Shown here: positions 1-8,480 of the stretch, piece after piece
How the letters are laid out: the number at the start of each line of letters is the position of its first letter
How positions within the stretch are numbered: position 1 is the first letter of the stretch
Assembly (NCBI RefSeq): GCF_021129235.1
Contig: NZ_JAJOMA010000001.1
Location: 558,001 to 622,000, forward strand
Length of the DNA stretch: 64,000 bases
Origin: Kineosporia mesophila
GTDB taxonomy: Bacteria; Actinomycetota; Actinomycetes; Actinomycetales; Kineosporiaceae
Direction: 5' to 3'
Notes under the pieces: generated by a model
What the model was told of the DNA's origin: nothing
The model's database searches: none
What the model saw: only the letters and a program-made list of their open reading frames with translations
Program-made: the position numbers and the translations under genes

Positions 1-131
1 TCGACGACACCCAGAACTACTTCGACCCGGTGCAGCTCGACCACGGTGTCACGGTTCGTGACGCCGGGGTGCGGATCGAGGTGCTGAAGCAGAAGAAGGA
101 CGCGATGACGATCCAGGTCACCACGGACTGA
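1..131 (+). CDS. M6 metalloprotease, C-terminal end only (partial)
   Basis: Reading from base 3 gives 42 codons ending in TGA at 129-131. The peptide (NYFDPVQLDHGV, then QKKDAMTIQVTT) is nearly identical to the last 42 residues of the next gene downstream, which is a full M6/immune inhibitor A type protease. It is therefore the tail of a further copy of that gene in the same orientation. The start and catalytic part lie outside the window. A strong hairpin follows nine bases after the stop. Confidence 0.85.
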   Translation, partial: DDTQNYFDPVQLDHGVTVRDAGVRIEVLKQKKDAMTIQVTTD

Positions 132-139
132 TAGGTATC

Positions 140-182
140 GATGACCGGTCCGCACCGCCGAAACGGTGCCGGGCCGGTCATC
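140..182 (+). terminator. Rho-independent-like hairpin after first M6 copy
   Basis: Arms 140-157 and 164-182 pair over about 18 bp with one mismatch and one bulge around a six-base loop. There is no T-run, as is common in high-GC actinomycetes. It sits just after the stop at 131 and before the next M6 gene, so each copy of the array probably forms its own transcription unit. Confidence 0.65.
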
Positions 183-333
183 GGTCGTTTGCCCGGCGAC
201 CGGTGGCGGGTGAACGTATCAATGCGCGGCTCCCGGCGACCAGAGGACGTTGTGGTCGGGCATGATCGCCCGGGCGCCTTGCGTACTTTGGGGACGAGGC
301 GCTCACGGGGCACGCGTACGGGGGACCGAATAC

Positions 334-2733
334 ATGCGAAAAGTCCTGATGGGTCTGGCGACCCTCTCGATCACCGGTTGCGTCGCGCTGACAGCGACAG
401 GAGTGGCCGGTGTGGCCGCGGCCCAGCCGCGGCCGGGCATCCAGGCCGCGGCACCGGTCGACGGCGCGCTCGGCGCCGTCTCTTCCGAGGACGACCTGAG
501 CAGCCCGATGCAGGACAAGGCTCGCGCCTTGCGGCAGAGGGCGCTCACCGAGGTCCTGAACGGCCAGGCCGAGGTGGAGGACCGCAACGGCAGCAAGGTG
601 GTGAAGCTGGCGGACTCCGCCGGAACGAGTGGCAAGATCAGTGCCAAGGACAAGGACGACGGCACCTACGTCGAGCTCGCCCGTCAGCAGACCGACCGGA
701 TCTTCGTGGTGCTGGCCGAGTTCGGTGATCAGCGGCACCCGAACTATCCCGACCAGGACACCGACCCGGACACGCCCGGGCCGGCCGTGTTCCCGGGGCC
801 GCAGCACAACCAGATCCCGGAGCCGGGGGCGGACGACAACTCGACCGTCTGGCAGCCCGACTACGACCGGAAGCACTACCAGGACCTGTACTTCGGCGAC
901 GGTGAGGGGGCCGAGTCGCTGAAGACGTACTACGAGACGCAGAGCTCGGGCCGCTACAGCGTCGACGGCGAGGTCACCGACTGGGTGAAGGTGCCGTACA
1001 ACGAGGCCCGGTACGGCCGGTCCAACGGTTACCCGTGCGCCGGCAACGTGTGCAGCAACACCTGGCTGCTGCTGTCCGACGCCCTGAAGTCCTGGGTGGG
1101 CGAGCAAAAGGCCGCCGGCCGCACCGATGCCCAGATCAAGCAGGACGTGGCCAGTTTCGACCAGTGGGACCGCTACGACCACGACGGTGACGGCAACTTC
1201 AACGAGCCGGACGGTTATATCGACCACTTCCAGATCGTGCACGCCGGTGGCGACCAGGCCGACGGTGACCCGCAGCAGGGTGAGGACGCGATCTGGAGCC
1301 ACCGCTGGTACACGAACTACAACCTGGCCGGCCTCACCGGCCCTCCGCAGAACCCGCTCGGCGGAACCCAGATCGGTGACACCGGGATCTGGGTGGGTGA
1401 CTACACGATCCAGCCGGAGAACGGTGGCCTGAGTGTGTTCGCCCACGAGTACGGACATGACCTGGGCCTGCCGGACGACTACGACACCGCCGGTGGCCAG
1501 GGCAATGCCGTGGAGTGGTGGTCGCTCATGGCGCAGAGCCGGCTCGGGGCGGCCGGGGAGGCCCTCGGTGAGCGGCCGGGTGACCTGGCCGCCTGGAACA
1601 AGCTCATGCTCGGCTGGCTCGACTACGAGGTCGTGACGACGGGCCGCAAGAGCCGCATCGTCGAGCTCGGGCCGGAGGAGTACAACACCGCCCGCACCCA
1701 GGCGGCGATCGTCGCCCTGCCGTTGAAGCAGGTCACCACCGAACTGGTGAAGCCCCGGAGCGGCTCGTACGAATGGTGGAGCGGCAGTGGTGACGCGATC
1801 ACGAACACCCTGGCCCGCCTGGTCACCGTGCCCGCGGGCAAGCCGCAGCTGACGTTCCAGGCCAGCTGGAACATCGAGGACTGCGACGACGACCCGTGCG
1901 ACTACGCCTACGTCGAGGTGAGTGACGGCAAGGGCTGGAAGGCCCTGCCCGGCTCGATCACGAAGGCGGCCGAGGGCAACGCGATCGACGGGGCCAGCAA
2001 GGGCTGGCAGCCGGCCACGTTCGACCTGAGCGCCTACGCCGGCAAGAACGTGGCCCTGCGGTTCCGGTACTCGACCGACGGCGCCGTGGCCGGTACCGAC
2101 CCGCAGGCCCCGGCCGGCCTCTTCCTCGACGACATCGCGATCGGGAAGGCTCTCGAGGACGGTGCGGAGTCCGGCGACAACGGCTGGGTGGCCTACGGTT
2201 TCCAGCGCACGACGGGTACGGAGACACAGGCGTACGACAACTACTACATCGCCGGGTACCGCTCGCACGTGAGCTACGACCGCTACCTGGAGACCGGCCC
2301 GTACAACTTCGGGTGGCAGAGCGAGCAGCCCGACAAGGTGGAGCACTTCTCCTACCAGGAAGGGCTTCTCGTCTCCTACTGGGATACCTCGCAGACCGAC
2401 AACAATGTCAGTCAGCACCCGGGGGAGGGGCTGAACCTGAACGTCGACGCCCATCCGGAGACGCTCTACCGCAGTGACGGAAAGCCCTTCCGCACCCGGA
2501 TCCAGATCTACGACGCTCCGTTCAGCCTCAAGAAGACGGACGGGATCGGCCTGCACGTCGAGGGCGAGAAGACGAAGATCGGGAAGCGGGCCGGCAACCC
2601 GGTGTTCGATGACACCAAGAACTACTTCGACCCGGTTCAACTCGACCATGGTGTGAAGGTGCGGGGCGCGGGGGTGAAGATCGAGGTCGTGAAGCAGAAG
2701 AAGGACGCGATGACCATCAAAGTCACCTCCTGA
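334..2733 (+). CDS. Secreted M6 family metalloprotease (immune inhibitor A type)
   Basis: A 799-residue zinc metalloprotease predicted to act outside the cell. The start is ATG 334 behind GGGGGA (321-326); an upstream in-frame ATG at 250 lacks this support. Residues 1-35 form a signal sequence, followed by a charged propeptide-like stretch (about 50-110). The zinc site is HEYGHDLGLPDDYD with H371 and H375, the M6 HEXXHxxGxxD pattern. After residue 450 come beta-rich accessory domains, including a repeated LFLDD-type jelly-roll region. The signal region reads LSITGC, which fits a lipobox with C15, so this copy could be a lipoprotein; the neighbouring paralogue has no cysteine there. It lies between two other copies in the same orientation. 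Substrates cannot be told from sequence; Bacillus InA cleaves host peptides and matrix proteins. Confidence 0.9.
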   Translation: MRKVLMGLATLSITGCVALTATGVAGVAAAQPRPGIQAAAPVDGALGAVSSEDDLSSPMQDKARALRQRALTEVLNGQAEVEDRNGSKVVKLADSAGTSGKISAKDKDDGTYVELARQQTDRIFVVLAEFGDQRHPNYPDQDTDPDTPGPAVFPGPQHNQIPEPGADDNSTVWQPDYDRKHYQDLYFGDGEGAESLKTYYETQSSGRYSVDGEVTDWVKVPYNEARYGRSNGYPCAGNVCSNTWLLLSDALKSWVGEQKAAGRTDAQIKQDVASFDQWDRYDHDGDGNFNEPDGYIDHFQIVHAGGDQADGDPQQGEDAIWSHRWYTNYNLAGLTGPPQNPLGGTQIGDTGIWVGDYTIQPENGGLSVFAHEYGHDLGLPDDYDTAGGQGNAVEWWSLMAQSRLGAAGEALGERPGDLAAWNKLMLGWLDYEVVTTGRKSRIVELGPEEYNTARTQAAIVALPLKQVTTELVKPRSGSYEWWSGSGDAITNTLARLVTVPAGKPQLTFQASWNIEDCDDDPCDYAYVEVSDGKGWKALPGSITKAAEGNAIDGASKGWQPATFDLSAYAGKNVALRFRYSTDGAVAGTDPQAPAGLFLDDIAIGKALEDGAESGDNGWVAYGFQRTTGTETQAYDNYYIAGYRSHVSYDRYLETGPYNFGWQSEQPDKVEHFSYQEGLLVSYWDTSQTDNNVSQHPGEGLNLNVDAHPETLYRSDGKPFRTRIQIYDAPFSLKKTDGIGLHVEGEKTKIGKRAGNPVFDDTKNYFDPVQLDHGVKVRGAGVKIEVVKQKKDAMTIKVTS

Positions 2734-2773
2734 GCAAGATCTTTCGTCTCACCAGAAACACGAGTAACAACGG

Positions 2774-2808
2774 CAACGGCCCGGCATCGCTCAGATGCCG
2801 GGCCGTTG
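2774..2808 (+). terminator. Terminator hairpin after second M6 copy
   Basis: A perfect 14-bp stem (2774-2787 with 2795-2808) and a seven-base loop, 41 bases after the stop at 2733. It separates the second M6 gene from the promoter of the third. Confidence 0.8.
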
Positions 2809-2873
2809 TGCGTTGCCCCGTAAGTCCGACATGAAACCTCATGTTGCCAGAAAGACAAATCGACCAAAGGGCC

Positions 2874-2902
2874 TTAACGCAGACACAGAATTCGCTTAGG
2901 TT
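2874..2902 (+). promoter_or_regulatory. Likely promoter of third M6 protease
   Basis: TTAACG (2874-2879) and TAGGTT (2897-2902) are separated by 17 bases, a good SigA-type pair, between the upstream terminator and the GTG at 2958. The predicted leader is about 50 bases. Confidence 0.5.
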
Positions 2903-2957
2903 TCTCCCAGAGTGCGGCGGCAACCTGTACCGCGGCACCGCGGACTGGGAGGTCTGT

Positions 2958-5336
2958 GTGCGAAAAGTCCTGGTGGGTCTGGCGACCCTCTCCGTGGCGG
3001 CGGGCGCGGCACTAGCGCTCCCCGGCACGGCTGTGGCATCAACCCCGCTGACGCAGGCCCCGATCGGGACTGCGGATCAGTCGGCTCAGGGCACGGACGA
3101 CCTGTCCAGCCCGATGCAGGACAAGGCCAGGGCCCTGCGCGACGAGGCCGTGACCCAGGTGCTCAACGGCGAAGCGACCGTGACCACCAAGAACGGTAGC
3201 CGCGTCGTGAAGCTGGCGGGGAAGAAGGGGAAGAAGGACGACCGGTACGTCGAGCTCGCCCGCGAGCAGACCGACCGGGTCTTCGTGGTGCTGGCCGAGT
3301 TCGGCAACGAACGGCACCCGAGTTATCCCGACCAGGACACCAGCGCCACCATTCCCGGCCCGACCACGTTCGAGGGCCCGGTGCACAACAAGATCCCCCG
3401 GCCCGCCAAGAACGACAACTCCACCGTCTGGCAGGCGGACTACAGCAAGAAGCACTACGAGGACCTGTACTTCGGTGAGGGCAAGGGCGTCGAGTCGCTC
3501 AAGACCTACTACGAGACGCAGAGCTCGGGCCGCTACAGCGTCGACGGCACGGTCACCGACTGGGTGAAGCTGCCGTACAACGAGGCCCGGTACGGCCGGT
3601 CCAACGGCTACCCGTGCGCCGGCAACGTGTGCAGCAACACCTGGGTGATGATTGCCGACGCGCTTCAGGCCTGGGTCGCCGACCAGCAGGCCAAGGGTGT
3701 CAGCGCCGCCGAGATCAAGTCGGCCGTGGCCAGTTTCGATCAGTGGGACCGGTACGACTTCGACGGTGACGGCAACTTCAACGAGCCGGACGGTTATATC
3801 GACCACTTCCAGATCGTGCACGCCGGTGGCGACCAGGCCGACGGTGACCCGCAGCAGGGTGAGGACGCGATCTGGAGCCACCGCTGGTACGCCTACTCCA
3901 ACGGTGCCGGCACCACCGGCCCGGCGAACAACAAGCTGGGCGGCACGCAGATCGGTGACACCGGCCTCTGGGTGGGTGACTACACCACGCAGCCGGAGAA
4001 CGGTGGCCTGAGCGTGTTCGCCCACGAGTACGGCCACGACCTGGGCCTGCCCGACAACTACGACATCGCCAACGGCGGCAGCAGCCCGGTCGAGTACTGG
4101 TCGCTGATGGCCCAGAGCCGGCTCAACGGCAAGGGCGAGGCGCTCGGTACCCGCCCCGGTGACATCGGCGCCTGGGAGAAGCTGCAGCTGGGCTGGCTGG
4201 ACTACGAGGCCGTGACGGCCACGACCACGGGCAAGAAGAAGAAGCGCACCATCGACCTCGGCCCGGCCGAGTACAACACCAAGAAACCGCAGGCCACGGT
4301 GGTGGTGCTGCCGAAGAAACAGGTCACGCAAGAGCTCGCGCAACCCGTGTCCGGGGAGTACGAGTGGTACAGCGACACCGGTAACGACCTGAGCAACACG
4401 CTGACCCGCTCGGTGGCCCTGCCAGCCGGTTCGCCCCAGCTGACCTTCCAGGCCAACTGGAACATCGAGGACTGCGGTGCCGACGCCTGTGACTACGCCT
4501 ACGTGGACATCGACGACGGCAGCGGGTTCACGCCGATCGCCGGGTCGATCACCAAGGCCGCCGAGGGTAACGGCATCGACGGGGTGAGTGACGGCTGGCA
4601 GCCGGCCACCTTCGACCTGTCGGCCTACGCCGGCAAGACGGTGAGCCTGCGGTTCCGCTACTCCACCGACACCGCGGCGCAGGGGGCCGACGACACGTTG
4701 CCCGCCGGCATCTTCCTCGACGACATCAAGGTCGCCGCCGGGGGCACGACGGTGTTCGAGGACGGCGCGGAGACCGCCGACAGTGCCTGGACCGCGAACG
4801 GTTTCCGGCGCACGACGGGTACCGACGTGGCCGAGTACGACCACTACTACATCGCGGCGCACCGGTCGTACGTCAGCTACGACAAGTACCTCCGGACCGG
4901 CCCGTACAACTTCGGCTGGCCGTCCACGAAACCCGACTACGTGGAGCACTTCCCGTACCAGGAAGGCCTGCTGGTCACCTACTGGGACACGTCGTTCTCC
5001 GACAACAACGTCAGCGTGCACCCCGGTGAGGGCCGCAACCTGACGGTCGACGCCCACCCGGCGCCGCTGTACCAGGTGACGGGCACGCCGTGGCGCACCC
5101 GGGTACAGCTCTACGACGCCCCGTTCGGCCTGAAGAAGGCCGACAGTTTCACGCTCCACGTCGACGGGGTGAAGAGCCCGATCAAGGGGCTGAAGGGCAA
5201 CCCGCTCTTCGACGACACGAAGAACTACTACGACACGGTCGTGCCGGACCACGGCGTGAAGGTCGCGAAGGCCGGGGTGAAGATCGAGGTGCAGAAGGTC
5301 AAGGGCACCTCGCTGACGGTCAAGGTCACCTCCTGA
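2958..5336 (+). CDS. Secreted M6 family metalloprotease (immune inhibitor A type), paralogue
   Basis: A 792-residue paralogue of the preceding gene, with long identical stretches across the catalytic and C-terminal parts. The start is GTG 2958: GGGAGG at 2947-2952 is well spaced, and the protein then begins VRKVLVGLATLS like its neighbour; an in-frame ATG at 2841 lies upstream of the likely promoter. The signal peptide ends near LPGTAVAS and has no lipobox cysteine, so this copy is probably released by signal peptidase I. The zinc site is HEYGHDLGLPDNYD (H356, H360). The tail again ends NYYDTVVPDHGVKV and KVTS. Own promoter and own terminator suggest independent expression from the other copies. 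Confidence 0.9.
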   Translation: MRKVLVGLATLSVAAGAALALPGTAVASTPLTQAPIGTADQSAQGTDDLSSPMQDKARALRDEAVTQVLNGEATVTTKNGSRVVKLAGKKGKKDDRYVELAREQTDRVFVVLAEFGNERHPSYPDQDTSATIPGPTTFEGPVHNKIPRPAKNDNSTVWQADYSKKHYEDLYFGEGKGVESLKTYYETQSSGRYSVDGTVTDWVKLPYNEARYGRSNGYPCAGNVCSNTWVMIADALQAWVADQQAKGVSAAEIKSAVASFDQWDRYDFDGDGNFNEPDGYIDHFQIVHAGGDQADGDPQQGEDAIWSHRWYAYSNGAGTTGPANNKLGGTQIGDTGLWVGDYTTQPENGGLSVFAHEYGHDLGLPDNYDIANGGSSPVEYWSLMAQSRLNGKGEALGTRPGDIGAWEKLQLGWLDYEAVTATTTGKKKKRTIDLGPAEYNTKKPQATVVVLPKKQVTQELAQPVSGEYEWYSDTGNDLSNTLTRSVALPAGSPQLTFQANWNIEDCGADACDYAYVDIDDGSGFTPIAGSITKAAEGNGIDGVSDGWQPATFDLSAYAGKTVSLRFRYSTDTAAQGADDTLPAGIFLDDIKVAAGGTTVFEDGAETADSAWTANGFRRTTGTDVAEYDHYYIAAHRSYVSYDKYLRTGPYNFGWPSTKPDYVEHFPYQEGLLVTYWDTSFSDNNVSVHPGEGRNLTVDAHPAPLYQVTGTPWRTRVQLYDAPFGLKKADSFTLHVDGVKSPIKGLKGNPLFDDTKNYYDTVVPDHGVKVAKAGVKIEVQKVKGTSLTVKVTS

Positions 5337-5356
5337 CCTGATCCCGGTCCTTCCGG

Positions 5357-5391
5357 CGGCGCCCCGGTCTCGTCCCGAGACCGGGGCGCCG
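5357..5391 (+). terminator. Terminator hairpin after third M6 copy
   Basis: A perfect 16-bp stem (5357-5372 with 5376-5391) and a three-base loop, 20 bases after the stop at 5336. Confidence 0.8.
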
Positions 5392-5452
5392 TCCGTGCGG
5401 GGGGATGCGTCACAACCCGGCACCGAGGGTGGAACGTTCCAGCCCGGTCATC

Positions 5453-5471
5453 TAAGGTAAGGCTCGCCTAA
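5453..5471 (+). promoter_or_regulatory. IdeR/DtxR iron box upstream of siderophore-interacting protein
   Basis: The 19 bases match the IdeR/DtxR consensus TTAGGTTAGGCTAACCTAA at 15 positions and keep dyad symmetry. TAAGGT at 5453-5458 also fits a -10 element, with TGGAAC at 5430-5435 as a weak -35 at 17-base spacing, so the repressor would cover the promoter. The gene 60 bases downstream belongs to a siderophore-reductase family, which fits iron repression. Confidence 0.75.
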
Positions 5472-5533
5472 GAAATTAATGGTGCCCTCGACGGCGATCC
5501 GTCCCCCTTGCCCGAGCCGGGAGCTGAACAACC

Positions 5534-6451
5534 ATGTCGTACGCCACCTCCGGATCCCTCTACGCCGAGGTCGTCGCTACGCAGCGGCTGAGCCCGCACC
5601 TGGTGCGGATCGTGCTCGGCGGTGAGCAGATGCCCGGGTACGAGCCGCTGGGTGTGGCCGACGAGGCCGTGGTGCTGTGGTTCCCGAGGCCCGGCCAGGA
5701 CCGGCCCGCCCCGACCACGCTGCAGGACGGCGTCTGGGGTCACCACGACCCGGAGGTGGCCCCGCCGGGCCGTAACTACACCATCCGTGCCTTCGAGCCC
5801 GGTGAGAACGCCCGGATGACAATTGATTTTGTCGTGCACCCGGGTGGCGTCGCGGGGGAGTGGGCCGTCAACGCCTGCGTCGGCGACGTCATCCTCATCA
5901 CCCGCCCGCGCTGCTGGTACGAGCCGCCGGCCGATGCCGTGTGGATCCTCGCCGCGGCCGACCTCACCGGCCTGCCGGCCCTGGCCCGCATCATCGAGGA
6001 GTGCCCCGCCGACGGTCCGCGGGTCTACGCGATGGTCGAGACGGCCGACGTCGCCGACCTCGCCGCCCTGCCGGAGACCCAGGGCAACGCCGCCGGGGTG
6101 GACGCCAGCGTGGGTACCGGTAACGGGGTCGCCCCCGGCGCCCTGGTCGAGCTGATCGCGGCCAAGCTCCCCGAGCTGATCTCGCAGGGGCCGGGTTACG
6201 TCTGGTACTCCGGCGAGGCGGCCCAGTCCCGGGAGATCCGCAAGCTGATGCGCAAGACGCACGGCTGGCCGCTGGACCGCGTGCAGACCGTGGGCTACTG
6301 GCGCCAGGACGCCGAGGTCTGGAACGAGACCTTCGCCCAGGTGGGCGGTGACCAGCTGGTGCAGGTCTACTACCAGGCGATCGAGAAGGGCCTGTCCAGC
6401 GCCGAGGCCTCGGAGATCCTCGACGAGGAGTACGAGAAGGCCGGCCTGTAA
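5534..6451 (+). CDS. Siderophore-interacting FAD/NAD(P)H oxidoreductase (SIP family)
   Basis: A 305-residue cytoplasmic flavoprotein of the ViuB/FscN-like SIP family, which reduces ferric siderophores to release iron. The FAD-binding motif RNYTIR is at residues 80-85, and VVHPGGVAGEWA is the family's phosphate-binding segment. A nucleotide-binding half (ADLTGLPALARI) and a helical C-terminus with GYWR follow. Length is typical for the family. The start is ATG 5534 at the end of a leader that contains an IdeR box, so expression is probably derepressed in low iron. No siderophore biosynthesis or uptake genes adjoin it; the only other iron-uptake trace in the window is the broken lipoprotein at 52.8-53.1 kb. 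Confidence 0.88.
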   Translation: MSYATSGSLYAEVVATQRLSPHLVRIVLGGEQMPGYEPLGVADEAVVLWFPRPGQDRPAPTTLQDGVWGHHDPEVAPPGRNYTIRAFEPGENARMTIDFVVHPGGVAGEWAVNACVGDVILITRPRCWYEPPADAVWILAAADLTGLPALARIIEECPADGPRVYAMVETADVADLAALPETQGNAAGVDASVGTGNGVAPGALVELIAAKLPELISQGPGYVWYSGEAAQSREIRKLMRKTHGWPLDRVQTVGYWRQDAEVWNETFAQVGGDQLVQVYYQAIEKGLSSAEASEILDEEYEKAGL

Positions 6452-6470
6452 CGAACCCTCGTAACTTCGT

Positions 6471-6515
6471 CCGTGGTCATGCAGACCTTCCCCGGGAAGG
6501 TCTGCATGACCACGG
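6471..6515. repeat. Intergenic palindrome, family member 1 (bidirectional terminator position)
   Basis: Perfect 22-bp arms (6471-6492 and 6494-6515) with a single-base centre. The arm carries GGTCATGCAGACCTTCCC, closely related to the copy at 44632-44677. It lies exactly between the convergent gene ends at 6451 and 6522, so it could terminate both. Confidence 0.8.
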
Positions 6516-6521
6516 CAGGTT

Positions 6522-6740
6522 TCAGGGTTCGCTCCAGGTACCGGGCCATCCGGTCGGCCGGGAGTACGGGTCGAAAGAGCAGTCCTCCACGTTCTTCTCG
6601 CAGTCGAAGACGACGCCGGTGAGCTCCCCCGTCTGCCGGTCGATACGGCACACCCAGGACCGCGTCCGGGTCTCGTCGCCGTGGTGCACGCAGTACGCGC
6701 TGTCTCCGGTGAAGAACAGCGATGTCACGACACCGGCCAT
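6522..6740 (-). CDS. Small hypothetical protein
   Basis: A 72-residue open frame with a plausible soluble composition: three cysteines in the central part (YCVHHG, WVCRID, VFDCEKN, EDCSFD), tryptophans and acidic residues. This is unlike the arginine-rich shadows seen opposite real genes. It reads toward the palindrome at 6471-6515, which would end it and the converging SIP gene. The start ATG is at 6740; no strong ribosome site is visible, which limits confidence. No family recognised. Its promoter would lie in the 95 bases shared with folC. Confidence 0.45.
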   Translation of the reverse strand: MAGVVTSLFFTGDSAYCVHHGDETRTRSWVCRIDRQTGELTGVVFDCEKNVEDCSFDPYSRPTGWPGTWSEP

Positions 6741-6834
6741 CGGCCACGCCAGGCACAGCCGCGAGGTGGGGTGCGAGGTTTACCCACCCCGGCGGATAGG
6801 CTCGGGGAATGTTCCTGTTCGAGGTGAGGCGCTG

Positions 6835-8268
6835 ATGGCGCGGGTCGAGGGTCGCGGCCCGCAGCACGACGAGAAGGAGATCGCGGCGGCGCGGGCGCTG
6901 TCGCAGCAGGCGGCACAGGTGTACCGGGAGATTCTCGACCGGGCGCCCGAGCACGACCTGATCCCGAGCCTCGACCGCATCGAGGCCGTGGTGCAGCTGC
7001 TGGGCGATCCGCAGCGCGCGTTCGAGGCCGTGCACGTCACCGGCACCAACGGTAAGAGCTCCACCACCCGCATGATCGAACGGCTGCTGCGCGAGCACAA
7101 CCTGCGCACGGGCCGGTTCACCAGCCCGCACCTGCAAGACGTGCGTGAGCGCATCGCCATCGACGGCGAGATCATCGACCAGCAGCGCTTCGTCGACGTC
7201 TACGACGAGGTCAAGCCCTACCTCGACCTGGTCGACACCCGGAACGCCGAGGCCGGCAAGCCGCGGATGACCTACTTCGAGGTGCTCGTCGCGCTGGCCT
7301 ACGCCGCCTTCGCCGACACCCCGGTCGACGTCGCCGCGGTCGAGGTCGGGCTGGGAGGCTCGTGGGACGCGACGAACGTCATCGACGCCCGCGTCGCCGT
7401 GATCACCCCGATCGGCATCGACCACGAGCGCCTGCTCGGGCACGACGTGGCCACGATCGCCACCGAGAAGTCGGGCATCATCAAACCCGGTGCGGTCGCG
7501 GTGCTCTCGGAGCAGCACGACGACGCCACGGAACCCCTGATGTCCCGCGCCGCCGAGGTGGGGGCCACCGTTCTGCGCGAGAACCAGAACTTCTCGGTGA
7601 GCCAGCGCGAGGTCGCGCTCGGCGGTCAGCTGCTGACGCTCCAGGGCGCCGCCGCCGTCTACCCGGACATCTTCATCCCCCTGCACGGCGCCCACCAGGC
7701 CCAGAACGCCGTGGCCGCACTGGTCGCGGTCGAGGCCTTCCTGCTCTCCGACGGCCGCGATTGGTCCGCCACCGACAACTCCCGCGAGGGAACGGGTCTC
7801 GACATCGACGTGGTGCGTGCCGCGTTCGCCGACGTCGACTCGCCCGGCCGCCTCGAGGTCGTCCGCCGCAGCCCCACCGTGCTCATCGACGCCGCCCACA
7901 ACCCGGCCGGGGCCCAGGTTCTCGCGGACAGCCTGGAAGAGGCCTTCGGTTTCAGCCGGCTGGTCGGCGTGGTGGCCGTGCTCGAGGACAAGGACGCCGA
8001 GTCCATCCTCGGTGCCCTGGAACCGGTCCTCGAGGAGGTCGTGATCACCCGCACCTCCTCGCCCCGTGCCATGGCCCCGGACGACCTGGCCGAGATCGCC
8101 GAAGACGTCTTCGGCGACGACCGGGTGACCACCTTCGAGCGCCTGGACGACGCCCTCGACTACGCCATGGGCAAGGCCGAGGAGGGCGGGATGATCGGCG
8201 GCGGAGTGCTCGCGACCGGCTCCGTCACCATGGCCGCCGACGTCCGCCGACTGTTCCGCGTCCGCTAG
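6835..8268 (+). CDS. folC: Bifunctional folylpolyglutamate synthase / dihydrofolate synthase
   Basis: A 477-residue cytoplasmic Mur-ligase-fold enzyme that joins glutamate to dihydropteroate and to reduced folates using ATP. The P-loop is HVTGTNGKSS (K74), followed by SPHLQDVRERI, VEVGLGGSWDATNV, the EKSGIIKPG lysine segment and DAAHNPAGA, all FolC signatures. The start is ATG 6835 behind GAGGTGAGG (6821-6829); the open frame extends upstream to 6619 but that part looks non-coding. In many actinobacteria folC is followed directly by a DUF4233 gene and ndk; here those two are 13.4 kb away (21653 and 23228), with a sugar cluster in between. Confidence 0.95.
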   Translation: MARVEGRGPQHDEKEIAAARALSQQAAQVYREILDRAPEHDLIPSLDRIEAVVQLLGDPQRAFEAVHVTGTNGKSSTTRMIERLLREHNLRTGRFTSPHLQDVRERIAIDGEIIDQQRFVDVYDEVKPYLDLVDTRNAEAGKPRMTYFEVLVALAYAAFADTPVDVAAVEVGLGGSWDATNVIDARVAVITPIGIDHERLLGHDVATIATEKSGIIKPGAVAVLSEQHDDATEPLMSRAAEVGATVLRENQNFSVSQREVALGGQLLTLQGAAAVYPDIFIPLHGAHQAQNAVAALVAVEAFLLSDGRDWSATDNSREGTGLDIDVVRAAFADVDSPGRLEVVRRSPTVLIDAAHNPAGAQVLADSLEEAFGFSRLVGVVAVLEDKDAESILGALEPVLEEVVITRTSSPRAMAPDDLAEIAEDVFGDDRVTTFERLDDALDYAMGKAEEGGMIGGGVLATGSVTMAADVRRLFRVR

Positions 8269-8281
8269 GCCTCAACCCTTC

Positions 8282-8339
8282 GTGATCAGGCAAAGTGTCC
8301 CCGGAGTTGTATAACTCCCGGGGACGCTTCGCATGATCG
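8282..8339. repeat. Intergenic palindrome, family member 2
   Basis: A long imperfect hairpin: TGATCAGGCAAAGTGTCCCC on the left pairs with the complement of GGGGACGCTTCGCATGATC on the right, around GGAGTT-GTAT-AACTCC. It begins 14 bases after folC and probably terminates it. The ends (TGATCA, GCAAA) are shared with copies at 9677, 44632 and 52476. Confidence 0.75.
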
Positions 8340-8480
8340 CCAATAAAAGAGGACGACCGCTCGGCGGACTTTTGGCTTTTTGTGGCCGAAGTTCTTCCCA
8401 AACTGGACAAAGCCTGACTACTGTCCCTCACAGGCACTACACAGGGGTAGTGGCCGGACACGGACGGGGAGGTCGGCATC

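Noticed and set aside
178-2649. Long open frames opposite the M6 protease genes (also 3039-5423)
   Set aside because: Valine/arginine/glycine-rich shadows on the complementary strand of clearly conserved genes; no ribosome site or motif.
8401-8424. Promoter TGGACA/TACTGT before the ROK gene
   Set aside because: The spacing is only nine bases, so it is not a credible -35/-10 pair.
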